NCBI RefSeq assembly: GCF_046115515.1
Contig: NZ_CP175953.1
Direction: 5' to 3' (one strand)
Length of the DNA stretch: 64,000 nt
Source of the DNA: Gracilimonas sp017641085
GTDB taxonomy: Bacteria; Bacteroidota; Rhodothermia; Balneolales; Balneolaceae
How positions within the stretch are numbered: position 1 is the stretch's first letter; the number at the start of each line of letters is the position of its first letter. Position numbers and translations under genes: made by a program. Below the pieces are notes generated by a model that was not told the DNA's origin, searched no databases, and worked only from the letters and a program-made list of their open reading frames with translations. Below are positions 45,791 to 55,388 of the stretch, piece after piece.

Positions 45791-46137
45791 GCTGAATTGT
45801 GGAGACGATTTATCATCGCTGTGATATGTTCTATGTCTGCCCTCAATTCATTATAGGCCTCAACGGTCAAAAATTGTAATTCTTTGCTAATCATTAATTG
45901 ATTCAATACTTCGATAGTAGAACTATAGGCAATCGTATAAAATCTTCCCTGATCTTTGCCTGAAGTTCTCGAGGAACCTTCTGCGATATTTGAACTTACA
46001 GAAATTGAAGCTCTTCTTAATTGCGATACCAATCCAAATTTTTCTTCCTTCGGAAATGACTGGGTTACACGATATATCTTTACCGCAAAGTCTTTCGACT
46101 TTTTCCAGACATCAAGTTTTTCGAAGGAGTATGTCAT
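45778..46137 (-). CDS. Four-helix-bundle protein (23S rRNA intervening-sequence family)
   Basis: 119 residues: YSFEKLDVWKKSKDFAVKIY, FPKEEKFGLVSQLRRASISV, SNIAEGSSR and QFLTVEAYNELRADIEHI. These are the marks of the IVS/S23 four-helix family, structurally related to Avd of diversity-generating retroelements. The family is often found as an isolated insert. Here it interrupts the otherwise tight gmd-fcl pair, on the same strand. The biochemical function is unknown; nucleic-acid binding is likely from the basic surface of homologues. Confidence 0.88.
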   Translation of the reverse strand: MTYSFEKLDVWKKSKDFAVKIYRVTQSFPKEEKFGLVSQLRRASISVSSNIAEGSSRTSGKDQGRFYTIAYSSTIEVLNQLMISKELQFLTVEAYNELRADIEHITAMINRLHNSATNT

Positions 46138-46213
46138 GTTTGTTTAGTTGTTGAGGCGTTGAAATGTTTAGAAGTTTAGGATAAGAACCTAAACGGCTAA
46201 ACGAATCAACTTC

Positions 46214-47176
46214 TCAACTGTTAATTTCTACTTCTTTAATTTCATCCAGATTCTCCAAAAACCACTGATACGTATCTCTTATACCTTCTTCTAATCCAAT
46301 GTCTGCTTTCCAGCCGAGTTCATTTATGCGGGAGACGTCCATGAGTTTTCTTGGGGTGCCGTCGGGTTTGGAGGAGTCCCAATCAATCTCACCTTTATGC
46401 CCTGCCACCTGCTGAACAGTTTCAGCAAGTTTTTTAATAGTTAAGTCTTCCCCTGTTCCAGCATTGATTAAATCATATTTAAGCTTGCCTTCATATTCCA
46501 TAACAAATCTTACCGATTCAGCTAAATCCTGAACATGCAAAAACTCCCTCATGGGAGTTCCACTACCCCATAAAGGAACAGGAGTGTGACCATTCTTTTT
46601 TGCTTCATGGAATTTCCGAATCATAGCTGGAAGTACATGGGAGGTTTTCAAATCAAAATTATCTCTCGGGCCATACAAATTAGTCGGCATCATGGATATA
46701 TAATTCCGACCATACTGCTTGTTCAAAGCCTGACAGAGTTTTATACCAGTGATTTTTGCTACAGCATACCATTCATTGGTGGGCTCCAGAGATCCAGTCA
46801 ATAAATATTCTTCCTTTAACGGCTGTTCAGCATATTTGGGATAGATGCAGGAGCTCCCCAGGAAAATCAAATCATGTACATCATTGTTGTGAGCGGCATT
46901 TATCAGATTGGCTTCAATCATGAGATTGTCATACAAAAACTGCCAGGGGTATTCGTTATTGGCGAGGATTCCTCCTACCCGAGCTGCTGCAATAATTACT
47001 ACATCCGGATTATGTTCTTTTATAAACCCATCAGTGGCCTGCTGGTTTCGAAGATCCAGTTCTCTACTTGTGGCAGTGATGATATTATTGTAGCCATTAT
47101 CCTTGAGATTCTCCACTATGGAAGAACCTACCATTCCGCGGTGTCCAGCGATATAAATTTTAGAATCCTTGTTCAT
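46214..47176 (-). CDS. fcl: GDP-L-fucose synthase
   Basis: 320 residues of the SDR family: IYIAGHRGMVGSSIV, FLGSSCIYPKYAEQP, YAVAKITGIKLCQ with the catalytic Tyr and Lys, and NLYGPRDNFDL. It epimerises and reduces the Gmd product to GDP-L-fucose. It starts 6 bases after the HTH-nucleotidyltransferase gene stop and is separated from gmd by the four-helix gene. Confidence 0.96.
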   Translation of the reverse strand: MNKDSKIYIAGHRGMVGSSIVENLKDNGYNNIITATSRELDLRNQQATDGFIKEHNPDVVIIAAARVGGILANNEYPWQFLYDNLMIEANLINAAHNNDVHDLIFLGSSCIYPKYAEQPLKEEYLLTGSLEPTNEWYAVAKITGIKLCQALNKQYGRNYISMMPTNLYGPRDNFDLKTSHVLPAMIRKFHEAKKNGHTPVPLWGSGTPMREFLHVQDLAESVRFVMEYEGKLKYDLINAGTGEDLTIKKLAETVQQVAGHKGEIDWDSSKPDGTPRKLMDVSRINELGWKADIGLEEGIRDTYQWFLENLDEIKEVEINS

Positions 47177-47182
47177 CTGTAA

Positions 47183-47701
47183 TTATTCCCCAAAAATTAA
47201 AAGTTTCGGCTCTTCAATAACAAAATCATCATCCGGTTCATAAACCAGTGTTCGAATCTTTCGACCGATCAGATCTTCTGCTTTTGCTACCAGTTGTGTT
47301 AAATAAGTACTGTCAATATTCTTACCTATAATTGTAACATCAACGATGGAGCTATCTAAACCTCTTGCCAGATCGCCGGTCAAATATACAGCATTTACAT
47401 CCCCCAGTTTTTTTACCACCTGTTCAATGATCTGATCAATACCAAAATGCTTAAAAGCGATCTTTTGGAGCTCGCCAAACATAGGGAACTTTGTATTCAC
47501 TTTGTACACTTTTTTGTTGCCTTCCTTATGTCCGGCAATGAGGCCGGCTTCTTCAAAACGGTTTAGTTCTACCCGTACGGAGTTGGTACTTTCGTCAAAC
47601 TCCTGTGCCAGTCCGCGCAGGTATGCGCTGCTGTCTGGGTTGAGGAAGAAGCGAAGCAGGAGCTTCAGTTGGGTTTTGGATTGTATGAGGGTATCGAGCA
47701 T
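47183..47701 (-). CDS. Winged-helix protein fused to a degenerate nucleotidyltransferase domain
   Basis: 172 residues. Residues 1-75 form an ArsR/MarR-like winged helix (SAYLRGLAQEFDESTNSVRV, then a KKVYKVN wing). Residues 85-172 resemble a MNT-type nucleotidyltransferase fold, with YLTGDLARGLDSSIVDVTII near residue 105-125 in place of the usual GSxARG and DxD motifs. Ser is replaced by Asp, and one of the metal-binding Asp positions is lost. It lies 6 bases upstream of fcl at the head of the sugar-nucleotide block, so it may regulate the locus. Catalytic activity is doubtful. Confidence 0.8.
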   Translation of the reverse strand: MLDTLIQSKTQLKLLLRFFLNPDSSAYLRGLAQEFDESTNSVRVELNRFEEAGLIAGHKEGNKKVYKVNTKFPMFGELQKIAFKHFGIDQIIEQVVKKLGDVNAVYLTGDLARGLDSSIVDVTIIGKNIDSTYLTQLVAKAEDLIGRKIRTLVYEPDDDFVIEEPKLLIFGE

Positions 47702-47726
47702 TGGACCCTTTCGGGAATTAAGAATT

Positions 47727-47856
47727 TAAAATTTAAAATTAAAAATGGGAGTCCTGGTGGTTTTGAGTATCAGAGCTATCATTCGGATAATCGGTAGTAT
47801 TACAGGATTGCCTGCTCCTAAAATCAATTCGTACCCATTTTTAATTTTAAATTTTT
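47727..47856. repeat. MITE-like element with 22-bp perfect terminal inverted repeats
   Basis: The left arm ends AATTAAAAATGGG at 47749. The right arm begins CCCATTTTTAATT at 47834. The arms match as inverted repeats over about 22 bases around an 84-base core with no reading frame. It sits just upstream of the regulator gene start. Confidence 0.75.
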
Positions 47857-47976
47857 CATTTTGAATTTCGCACCGCGATAAGGTTAAGCGAGTAATTATA
47901 TTACTCAATGATACGCAGGATATGTTACACGATCAATGGGTGTTTGGGGATTTTTTAAGTAGGGCTACATTCAGTA

Positions 47977-49003
47977 CTTCGCAAATCGGTCGTTCGGTCC
48001 ATCCCCGAAGTCTCGGGGTAAATCAATTCTTTTACAAGCGCTGTTGAAGATCATAAACTAATTCTCGGAGATTGCGTCGTCGTTATCCATCCTAATCCTA
48101 CATTAGACACCCCAGCCTCCTCGCAAAGACGGGCTTTAAATTAGGAGTTCCCTTGCCCTTGGCGCGAGCGGCATTAAGCAAGCGAGCGTTAGGGAAAGGG
48201 ACAGGGATAGGGTTTTGTTAGGGATGGCAGGTGGGCGTTTTTCAGCTTAGTTGCCATTTCACGGAGATTGCGTCGTCGGTATCCATCCCCATCCTGCATT
48301 CCACAACCCAACTTCCTCGCAAAAGCCTCCATCTGCGAGCAATGCAATGAGTGAAACGAATACATTGCGCTGCAGTCTCAGTGTAATGGCATATACGTTG
48401 TTAAATATCCCAAACCTATTCTTCGAGATTGCTTCGTCGCATCCGCTCCTCGCAAAGACGGGCTTTTTTATATGCCGTCAGGCATTGCCGCTCTGCTGCA
48501 TAAGTGACGTCAACCCCGAACATGTCATCCTGAACGCAGTCCCGATAATTCGGGACGGAGTGAAGGATCTCTTTAATCTACCTGTTTTGGCAGTCATCCC
48601 GCACAGAGTGGACACGGAGATGCGGGATCTCCTTATCCGGCTTGGGTTGTCGAAAAGGGAGATCGCGGGTCTAGGCCCGCGATGACTGGTTAAATTGTTT
48701 GATTAGGAGTCCTTTCCCCTTACCAAGGGGAAAGACAGAAAGGGGTCTGTATGGCAGGGAAATGTGGCGTTGTTCGATTCCTATTTCGACTCAGGGAGAT
48801 TGCTTCGTCGCATCCGCTCCTCACAAAGGTGGACTTTTAATCAGGCATTCCCTTACCCTGCGGCGGTGGCGAAGGTTTTATTAGTTTTATCGATGTGCCG
48901 GAGGGCAAGGGACAGGGATTGGGTTTACAGATAGCTGAAACCTGTCAGCTAACAACTAAACTCCCTTCCAGTACACAAGCGAAGCCGTTCAGGGCTTCGC
49001 GAG
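47977..49003. repeat. Repeat array without genes (families H, B, F, A, C, G, E)
   Basis: In order: H (CTTCGCAAATCGGTCG, 47976-48026, with a CCCCGAAGTCTCGGGG palindrome); B at about 48064-48130, 48259-48383 and 48425-48470; F (CCTTGCCCTTGGCG, 48150-48225); TCCCGATAATTCGGGA at 48539-48554; canonical A (48593-48686); C (48704-48750); B (48796-48836); F (48850-48930); G (CTGTCAGCTAACAACT, about 48936-48960); and inverted E (48968-49000). Open frames here are built from repeats and are not genes. Confidence 0.8.
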
Positions 49004-49004
49004 A

Positions 49005-50219
49005 TCAGGACTCATTACTAAAAGGATTAGAAGCCAAAAACTGCCTAACAAATATCCAGCCTATAGAAGCAATTCCGCTCAACATCACAAACACAATCAA
49101 AACCATAGCCCCGCTGGTTTCGTCATTAACCGGAACCTGTACCGGCTGAAGCACCTTAAAAACAGGAGTTTCTTCCTGCACTTTCAGTTTGGCTTCTTCG
49201 TATTGCTGGGTTAGTGAATTATATAGATTGAACGCTATATCATATTCCGACTGAAGTCTTTGCCTCTCTGTCTGAGCTCTCGCTGTTAAGTTACCTTGAT
49301 TGCTGTCATCGAAGTCGGCTAGCTCCAATTGGGCTTCCCTGAATCTTTCGCGAGCATCGTTCAACTGTTTTTCAATAAACTCCAAGTCCCGGATTACTTT
49401 TTCAGTGCGGTATTCCACCAGGTATTCCGTTAATTCATCAATGGTGTATTTAGCCACGCTTGCGGCTAACTTTGGATCTGACATTTGAGCTCTGACAGTC
49501 ACTACCCCTGATTCTTCATCCAAACTGGCTGATACCCTTGAACGCAGGCTTTCGATAACATTCATTTCATTTTTAGTCAGCTCAACAATTTCATCCTGGT
49601 TACTGATTCCCGCACTAACAGTCTCTTCTTCACTTTTAAATGCCCCCATTATGGTTCCCGGAAGACCAACCGTAAACATCTTCATATAGCCTAAGACCCC
49701 GGGGGTCTGTACTTCTAAGTAATAATTGTAAATGGATGTTGTAGTATCATAATCCGGGAAATAAAACTGCTGCCTGGCCAGCTTATCCTGAAAACTCAAA
49801 CTTTGTACAATTTTGGGATATAGATCTACTCTTATCGCATTACTGGCTGAGTTGTAAGTTCCTCCTCCGCTCAATCCAATCAGTCCACCGTATTGTCTCA
49901 GCAGACTGGAGGCTCCACCCTGACTTTCAGTGCTGTATTCCGGCATTAGTGTGGCATCACTTACATACTCTTTGGGGCTGAGTAAAGCTACCAATACTCC
50001 CAAAACCACACCCACCGCTACAAAGCGGTAAATTACTTTCCGGTTATCCCAGATGGTTTTGGCCAGTTCAATCAGGTCAATTTCATCTTCTTCGTAGCCT
50101 TCATAGCCATGGTCGGCAGGAACCAGTCGATATTCCTGAATGGGAAAGTTTTCCGGGCTTTTTTTCTTTCCCGGCTTGTTGTCCCCATGTTCTTGATTTG
50201 AATTGTTCTCTTCGCTCAC
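49005..50219 (-). CDS. Wzz-type polysaccharide chain-length determinant
   Basis: 404 residues. A charged, Asn/Lys-rich N-terminus is followed by DLIELAKTIWDNRKVIYRF, a membrane helix at about 58-77, a large periplasmic region with a predicted coiled coil (about 275-345), the Pro-rich FKVLQPVQVPV segment, and a second helix at about 371-392. This is the standard Wzz plan, without a C-terminal tyrosine kinase. It stands apart from the locus between two repeat arrays. Confidence 0.9.
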   Translation of the reverse strand: MSEENNSNQEHGDNKPGKKKSPENFPIQEYRLVPADHGYEGYEEDEIDLIELAKTIWDNRKVIYRFVAVGVVLGVLVALLSPKEYVSDATLMPEYSTESQGGASSLLRQYGGLIGLSGGGTYNSASNAIRVDLYPKIVQSLSFQDKLARQQFYFPDYDTTTSIYNYYLEVQTPGVLGYMKMFTVGLPGTIMGAFKSEEETVSAGISNQDEIVELTKNEMNVIESLRSRVSASLDEESGVVTVRAQMSDPKLAASVAKYTIDELTEYLVEYRTEKVIRDLEFIEKQLNDARERFREAQLELADFDDSNQGNLTARAQTERQRLQSEYDIAFNLYNSLTQQYEEAKLKVQEETPVFKVLQPVQVPVNDETSGAMVLIVFVMLSGIASIGWIFVRQFLASNPFSNES

Positions 50220-51580
50220 TTTCTACCAAATTTTGTTAAGCCATGATAATACGAAGTTTGTCCTTCTATTTAAAGAGGTTTTTATGGCGAGTTGCGGGAG
50301 TCGGGTTGGAGGGTTACGGGTTGTGGGGTTTAATCAAAGTGAACATCGCAAATCATTCGCTCCGTCCTTCGGTCATGCGCATTCCAATCGGAATTCCGCC
50401 TCCCAACTCACCATGGCGTTCCCTTGCCCTTGGCGTGAGCGGCGTAAAGCAAGCGAGCGTTAGGGACAGGGATAGGGTTTTGTTGGAAATGTCTTGATGT
50501 ATTAGTGGGCACCCAAGCCTAATCCACCACCGCACAGGTGGAAAATTCGCAAATCGGTCGCTTGGTCGCTTGGTTCATCGCAATTCAATCCGGGATTTGC
50601 AGCCTGTACCACCGAAGTTTGAGGCAGAGCCTCCATCCGGCATTGCGCAGCAGAGCAACGCAACGAGGAAAAAGAGGTATTTAACGGGTTGCGGGATTCG
50701 GGTGAATGCGTTGCGGGTTACCTTTGCAGCTCTCCTTATTGAGTCGTCATCCCGCACGAAGCGTAGCGGAGATGCGGGATCTCCTTGAACTACCTGGAAA
50801 GCCGATAAAGAAGATTTTAAGTCCGGGTCCGCGATGAGGATTCCATATAAAACACAACCCAAGTTCACCAAGGCGTTCCCTTACCCTGCGGCGTTAGTAA
50901 AAGCCAAGCTTTTTAAATCGATGAGCCGGAGGGCAAGGGACAGGGATTGGGTTTTGTTTGCAATGGCAAGTGGGAGTAGTTCTATTTGGTTACCATTCAG
51001 GGAGGTCGCGGTTCCCGTCCCGCGATGACGGGTTATTTAGGTAGGACAGTTCGCAAATCGGCCACTCGGTCCATCGGTCAATCGCAATTCAATCTTTTCT
51101 GCGTTAGGCACGGATGCTAAATTCTAAATCCCAAACATTACCTGGCTGAGATCCTTCGCGCCAATCATCCCGAGCTTCATTAAACATTCCTGCGCTCAGG
51201 ATGACCTGTTTGTTTAGAAAGATTAGAATGCTACCAAGGAGTCCTTTCTCCTTGCGAACCTGTCCCGACAAGCCTGTCGGTGAGGAGAAAGACAGAAAGA
51301 GGTCGGAAGCTAAGGGATGTGAGTGCTTATCAGGATATTGCTATTTCAGGGAGATTGCTTCGTCGTTCCCCACCTCAACCTACATTCAGCAACTTGTGCT
51401 CCTCGCAAAGACCGACCTTTTTATGTTCTATAAGTTAATACCAGCCTCCCAAATCCTACAACACGCCCCCTTACCCTGCGGCATTAGTAAAAGCCAAGCT
51501 TTTTAAATCGATGTGCCGGAGAGCAAGGGACAGGGATTGGGTTCACTGATAGCTGAAGCCTGTCAGCTGACAGCTATCAG
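50220..51580. repeat. Repeat array without genes between wzz and fadE
   Basis: In order: GAGTTGCGGGAGTCGGG-type units (50283-50330 and 50688-50712); F (50411-50480); H (50548-50590); A with a decayed half-unit 2 (50745-50838); F (50874-50958); a solo A half-unit 2 (50998-51030); H (51048-51093); C with an enlarged loop (51236-51306); B (51351-51422); F (51468-51548); and G with CTGTCAGCTGACAGCT at 51560-51575. Nothing here looks like a gene. Confidence 0.8.
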
Positions 51581-54076
51581 TCAGACCATCGCCTCGGGAG
51601 CTTTCTCCGGTCTCTTCCCATCTCCAAACGGCTTGGTCGGCGTCTCATTCATATACTCATCCAGCGTAAACTCGTCCACCTGAATAGCATCGTTTCGGGC
51701 CTGTTCGGTTTTCTTGACCAGCTCGCCTTCTTCTTGAGTCAGAACACCTTTCTCGACGGCTAAGTCTGCAATTTCGAGATAGGGTTCTTTAGGCAGTTCT
51801 TTGGCTTTGATGGCTTTATACAGCTTCTTGAATGCCGGCCATGCTTTTTCCACCAATTCCATGGTTTGCTCATATCGACCAATGGCGGATTCATCATCTT
51901 TGGGAAGGAAAATTCCGTCGGTTACATGATCCCGGTCTTCCCCGCGGGTTTGCATGGCTTGAGCAACTTTATGTCCCAGCTTGTCAGAAGGATAGGTGCC
52001 GATGGGGTTCAACCGACCCCACACCCCGGCCAGGCGGAATACCCAGCTCAAACCGGGCACTTTAATCTCCCGGAGTATGCCTTCAAAGGCCTGCTGTATT
52101 TTCCAGAAGCTGTATTCCATCGCCCATTCAAAATACGGTCTGTCCGCTTCTCTTCTTCCTTCTGCTTCAAATCGCTTGAGGGCACCGGAAGCCAAATACA
52201 TATAACTCAGGATATCGGCATAACGACCGGCTATTTTTTCTTTCATCTTCAGAGCTCCGCCGTACGATCCCAACGCAATGTCTGCGAAGAAGGCAAAGGA
52301 AGCGGATGTCCACGCCAGCTTACGGAAATATTTCGCTGAAGGTCCGCTTACCGGTGAACTTGCCAGCCACCCCCTGGTAATACTGAGCAGGAACGCTCTG
52401 GATTTATTCCGGGCTACATGACCAATATGCTTCCAGAAGTTATCATCAAACGCCTTCACGTCTTTGTTCATCAGGGCATCGATTTCATTGTAGGCATAGG
52501 GATGGCAGCGAATGGCGCCCTGACCAAAGATCATCAAGGTTCGAGTCAGGATGTTGGCTCCCTCTACCGTTATAGCTATCGGCATGGCCGTGTAGCTGCT
52601 TGCAAAGATGTTTCGGGGACCACGGGATATTCCGGCTCCTCCCACAATATCCATGGAGTCATTAACGATTTCCCGGCCAAGTTCGGTGAAATTATACTTG
52701 GCAATAGCGGTAACTACAGCCGGTTTCTGTCCACTATCCAGTCCGCCGGTGGTATATCTGCGGGCGCCTTCCATCAGGTAGGTGTAACCTCCGATTCGGG
52801 CCATCGGCTCTTCAATGCCTTCAAATTTCCCGATATTCAGTCCAAACTGTTTACGGATAGCCGTGTAGGCTCCGATGGCGCGGGTGGCTACTTTCGCTCC
52901 TCCCACACTTTGCGCCGGCAGGGAGATTCCTCGTCCTACAGCCAGTGACTCCATCAGCATGCGCCAGCCATTTCCGGCCCCTTCTTTTCCACCAATGATA
53001 GCATCTATAGGAACTACCACATCTTTACCGTCAATCGGGCAGTTGTAGAAGGGAATTCCTAGCGGATCATGTCGGCGGCCCAACACCACCCCTTCAGTAT
53101 CGGATGGGATAAGAGCACAGGTAATGCCTCGGTTTTCTTCCTCTCCGATTAGGTGATCGGGGTCTTTAAGGTTAAAAGCCAACCCAATTACCGTAGAAAT
53201 AGCGGCCAATGTAATGTAGCGCTTCTCGAAATTCATTCGCAGATACAGCTCTCCATCATCACCTTTAAAAACCACACCTTCCGAACGCATGCTTCCGGCA
53301 TCAGATCCGGCATTTGCTTCTGTAAGTCCAAAGCAGGGCATTTCTTCTCCGGTTGCCAGCTTGGGCAGGTAATGATCTTTTTGATTATCGGTCCCATAGT
53401 GAAGCAGCAGCTCAGCAGGACCTAAAGAATTGGGCACCATCACGGTGGTAGCCAAAGGACCGCATCGTGAAGCCAGCTTGGCTACAATCGCACTGTGAGC
53501 CGTCGCAGAGAATTCGAGTCCGCCGTACTTTTTGGGAACAATCAACCCAAAGAACTTCTCTTTTCGCATGAAGTCCCAGACTTCAGCAGTAAATCCCTTT
53601 CGAACCATCACATCCCAGTCAGTGACCATCTCGCAGAGCTTCTCAACAGGTCCGTCCATAAACGCTTGCTCTTCTTCGGTCAGGTCGGGATAATCTTCAT
53701 CGAGAATACGATTGAAATCAGGCTTTCCGGAAAACAATTCTCCCTCCACCCATACATTTCCAGCTTCGATGGCGGTTTGCTCTGTTTCGGATATCTTGGG
53801 AAGAAAATTCAACGCATCCAGCAGCTTCATAATCGGGCCACTCAGAACCACTCTCCGGATGGGTTTGATATTGAACACCAGCACTAAAACGGTGTAGGTG
53901 ATATACATCCAGGTGGGAGCATCCAATCCCACTAAGCCTGCATAACCCGCTACGGCCCACAGCCACAGGGGAGCTCCGGTGTAGCCTAAAACCAGCATAA
54001 GCAGTACAGCAGATCCTATCGATGCCCACAGCGGGATTTCACTGAAAAACCCAACTAATTCCATTATTGCTTCCAT
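51581..54076 (-). CDS. fadE: Membrane-associated acyl-CoA dehydrogenase
   Basis: 831 residues, FadE-type. Two or three hydrophobic segments occupy the first 75 residues. An acyl-CoA dehydrogenase domain follows with CFGLTEANAGSDAGS near residue 247 and the flavin/substrate signatures (GGAGISRGPRN). A DUF1974-like C-terminal half covers about residues 530-800. It oxidises acyl-CoA in the first step of beta-oxidation. An ATG at 54064 (MELVGFF) is an alternative start; a GAGGAA site lies before 54076. It follows the TetR gene by 13 bases. Confidence 0.93.
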   Translation of the reverse strand: MEAIMELVGFFSEIPLWASIGSAVLLMLVLGYTGAPLWLWAVAGYAGLVGLDAPTWMYITYTVLVLVFNIKPIRRVVLSGPIMKLLDALNFLPKISETEQTAIEAGNVWVEGELFSGKPDFNRILDEDYPDLTEEEQAFMDGPVEKLCEMVTDWDVMVRKGFTAEVWDFMRKEKFFGLIVPKKYGGLEFSATAHSAIVAKLASRCGPLATTVMVPNSLGPAELLLHYGTDNQKDHYLPKLATGEEMPCFGLTEANAGSDAGSMRSEGVVFKGDDGELYLRMNFEKRYITLAAISTVIGLAFNLKDPDHLIGEEENRGITCALIPSDTEGVVLGRRHDPLGIPFYNCPIDGKDVVVPIDAIIGGKEGAGNGWRMLMESLAVGRGISLPAQSVGGAKVATRAIGAYTAIRKQFGLNIGKFEGIEEPMARIGGYTYLMEGARRYTTGGLDSGQKPAVVTAIAKYNFTELGREIVNDSMDIVGGAGISRGPRNIFASSYTAMPIAITVEGANILTRTLMIFGQGAIRCHPYAYNEIDALMNKDVKAFDDNFWKHIGHVARNKSRAFLLSITRGWLASSPVSGPSAKYFRKLAWTSASFAFFADIALGSYGGALKMKEKIAGRYADILSYMYLASGALKRFEAEGRREADRPYFEWAMEYSFWKIQQAFEGILREIKVPGLSWVFRLAGVWGRLNPIGTYPSDKLGHKVAQAMQTRGEDRDHVTDGIFLPKDDESAIGRYEQTMELVEKAWPAFKKLYKAIKAKELPKEPYLEIADLAVEKGVLTQEEGELVKKTEQARNDAIQVDEFTLDEYMNETPTKPFGDGKRPEKAPEAMV

Positions 54077-54089
54077 AACTTTTCCTCGT

Positions 54090-54689
54090 TTATGATACTG
54101 TTGTTCGAATCAGAAATCCCTGCACCACGTGCTCAATGGATTCCTCAATAAATTGTTCTCTGTCAATGCGGCTGTCCAATCTCTTGTTGAGTACAACCGA
54201 AACCACACCGTGTAATTGTGCCCATATTGAATAAGCGGCAACCACCGGCTGATCCACTTCCATCAGTCCCTGACCTACACTTTCCTCAATGGTTTTCACC
54301 AGAAGCTCATAGGCACGCCGGGCTTTTCGAAATTTCTCCTTGGGATAACGCGCCATTGAATCAGACCGGACTTTATAAATAATCTCGTACTTCTCCGGGT
54401 TCTGAAGGCCAAACTCCACATAACTTTTAGTGATGGCTTTAAATCGCTCAATGCTATCGGTCTTAGTTAATGCCTTCGATTCGATGAACCGGCTTAAATC
54501 TTCCACCGATTCTTCAATCAGCGTATGCAGTAAATGATCTTTGTTTTCGAAATAGAGGTAGATACTGGTTGCGGAGACATCAGCTTGTTTGGCAATTTTC
54601 CGCATCGAAAGTGACTTGTATCCTTCCTCGTATAATAAATGCCTGCTTATCTCCAAAATCTGATCACGTAAAGGTACTTCTTCGCTCAT
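54090..54689 (-). CDS. TetR-family regulator of the fadE operon
   Basis: 199 residues. The N-terminal HTH reads LLYEEGYKSLSMRKIAKQAD then SATSIYLYFENKDHLL, the TetR signature. The C-terminal ligand domain includes AAYSIWAQLHGVVSVV and resembles the TetR_C_33-type regulators of fatty-acid genes. It is co-transcribed with fadE, so acyl-CoA-responsive autorepression is likely. The start is set by a strong AAGGAGG site 5 bases upstream of the ATG, unusual in this genome. Confidence 0.9.
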   Translation of the reverse strand: MSEEVPLRDQILEISRHLLYEEGYKSLSMRKIAKQADVSATSIYLYFENKDHLLHTLIEESVEDLSRFIESKALTKTDSIERFKAITKSYVEFGLQNPEKYEIIYKVRSDSMARYPKEKFRKARRAYELLVKTIEESVGQGLMEVDQPVVAAYSIWAQLHGVVSVVLNKRLDSRIDREQFIEESIEHVVQGFLIRTTVS

Positions 54690-54692
54690 TCG

Positions 54693-54698
54693 CCTCCT
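54693..54698 (-). promoter_or_regulatory. Strong ribosome binding site of the TetR gene
   Basis: AGGAGG on the minus strand, 3 bases before the ATG at 54689. Most starts in the window lack such a site. Confidence 0.7.
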
Positions 54699-54700
54699 TA

Positions 54701-54717
54701 GGTTAACGGTGTTAACT
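54701..54717. promoter_or_regulatory. Candidate TetR operator
   Basis: GTTAAC-GGT-GTTAAC, a 15-base near-palindrome, lies 13 bases upstream of the TetR start codon, where an autoregulatory operator would sit. Pattern match only. Confidence 0.45.
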
Positions 54718-54763
54718 TCCGTAATGTAAACATTCCACAGCGAAAATCAAGATGTGATGTTTT

Positions 54764-55388
54764 AATCCCGCACGAAGCGTAGCGGAGATGCGGGATCTTC
54801 TTATATGGCTTGAGATATCAATTTGGGAGATCGCGGGTCCAGGCCCGCGATGACGGGGTAATAAGACAGGATAGTTCGCAAATCGGTCGCTCGGTCCATC
54901 CCCGAAGTCTCGGGGCAAATCAATACTTGTTATGTAAAGCACCAATTTGGGAATAACAGATCCTAAACATTTTCTGGCAAAGATCCTTCGGTCCCTCAGG
55001 ATGACTCGATTTTTTAATATTTGATGAGGTAGCTACTAATACTAAAGAGTCCTTTCCCCTTTGAAGCCTGCCTGCGGTAGGCACGGGGAAAGATAGAAAA
55101 AGGTCTTTTGCTAAGGCAAATAATCTTTGTTTAAGTTCTTTGACAGAAAACAAGTTGTCCAAGCAACTACCGCACAAATGGGATTGTTTAGTCACTTTTG
55201 TTCCTCGCAAAGACGGATTTTTGTTGCATGTCATCCCGCACTTGATGCGGGATCTCCTTAACCGGTTTGGGATGTCAAAATAGGAGATCGCGGGTCTATG
55301 CCCGCGATGACTTTGTTGGTAAATTGGACATACAACTAAAAGCTGTATCCTGTCAGCTGACAGCTGTCTCCTGAAAGCTGACAGCTTT
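54764..55388. repeat. Repeat array without genes upstream of the TetR gene
   Basis: Canonical A (54764-54855), H (54869-54927), C with a secondary palindrome in its loop (55046-55107), a short A with reduced half-unit 1 (55230-55311), and G (CTGTCAGCTGACAGCTG, 55352-55368). I see no gene or RNA in the 699 bases. Confidence 0.8.

Noticed and set aside
45778..46137. Diversity-generating retroelement suggested by the Avd-like four-helix protein
   Set aside because: No reverse transcriptase and no template/variable repeat pair are in the window.
48251..48685. 144-codon open frame
   Set aside because: It consists wholly of family B and A repeats and carries no protein motif.
50203..51506. Several 60-100 codon open frames between wzz and fadE
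   Set aside because: They track repeat families F, H, A, C and B and resemble frames in the other arrays.
52418..52948. 176-codon frame antisense to fadE
   Set aside because: Lies wholly opposite a well-supported gene and has no family features.
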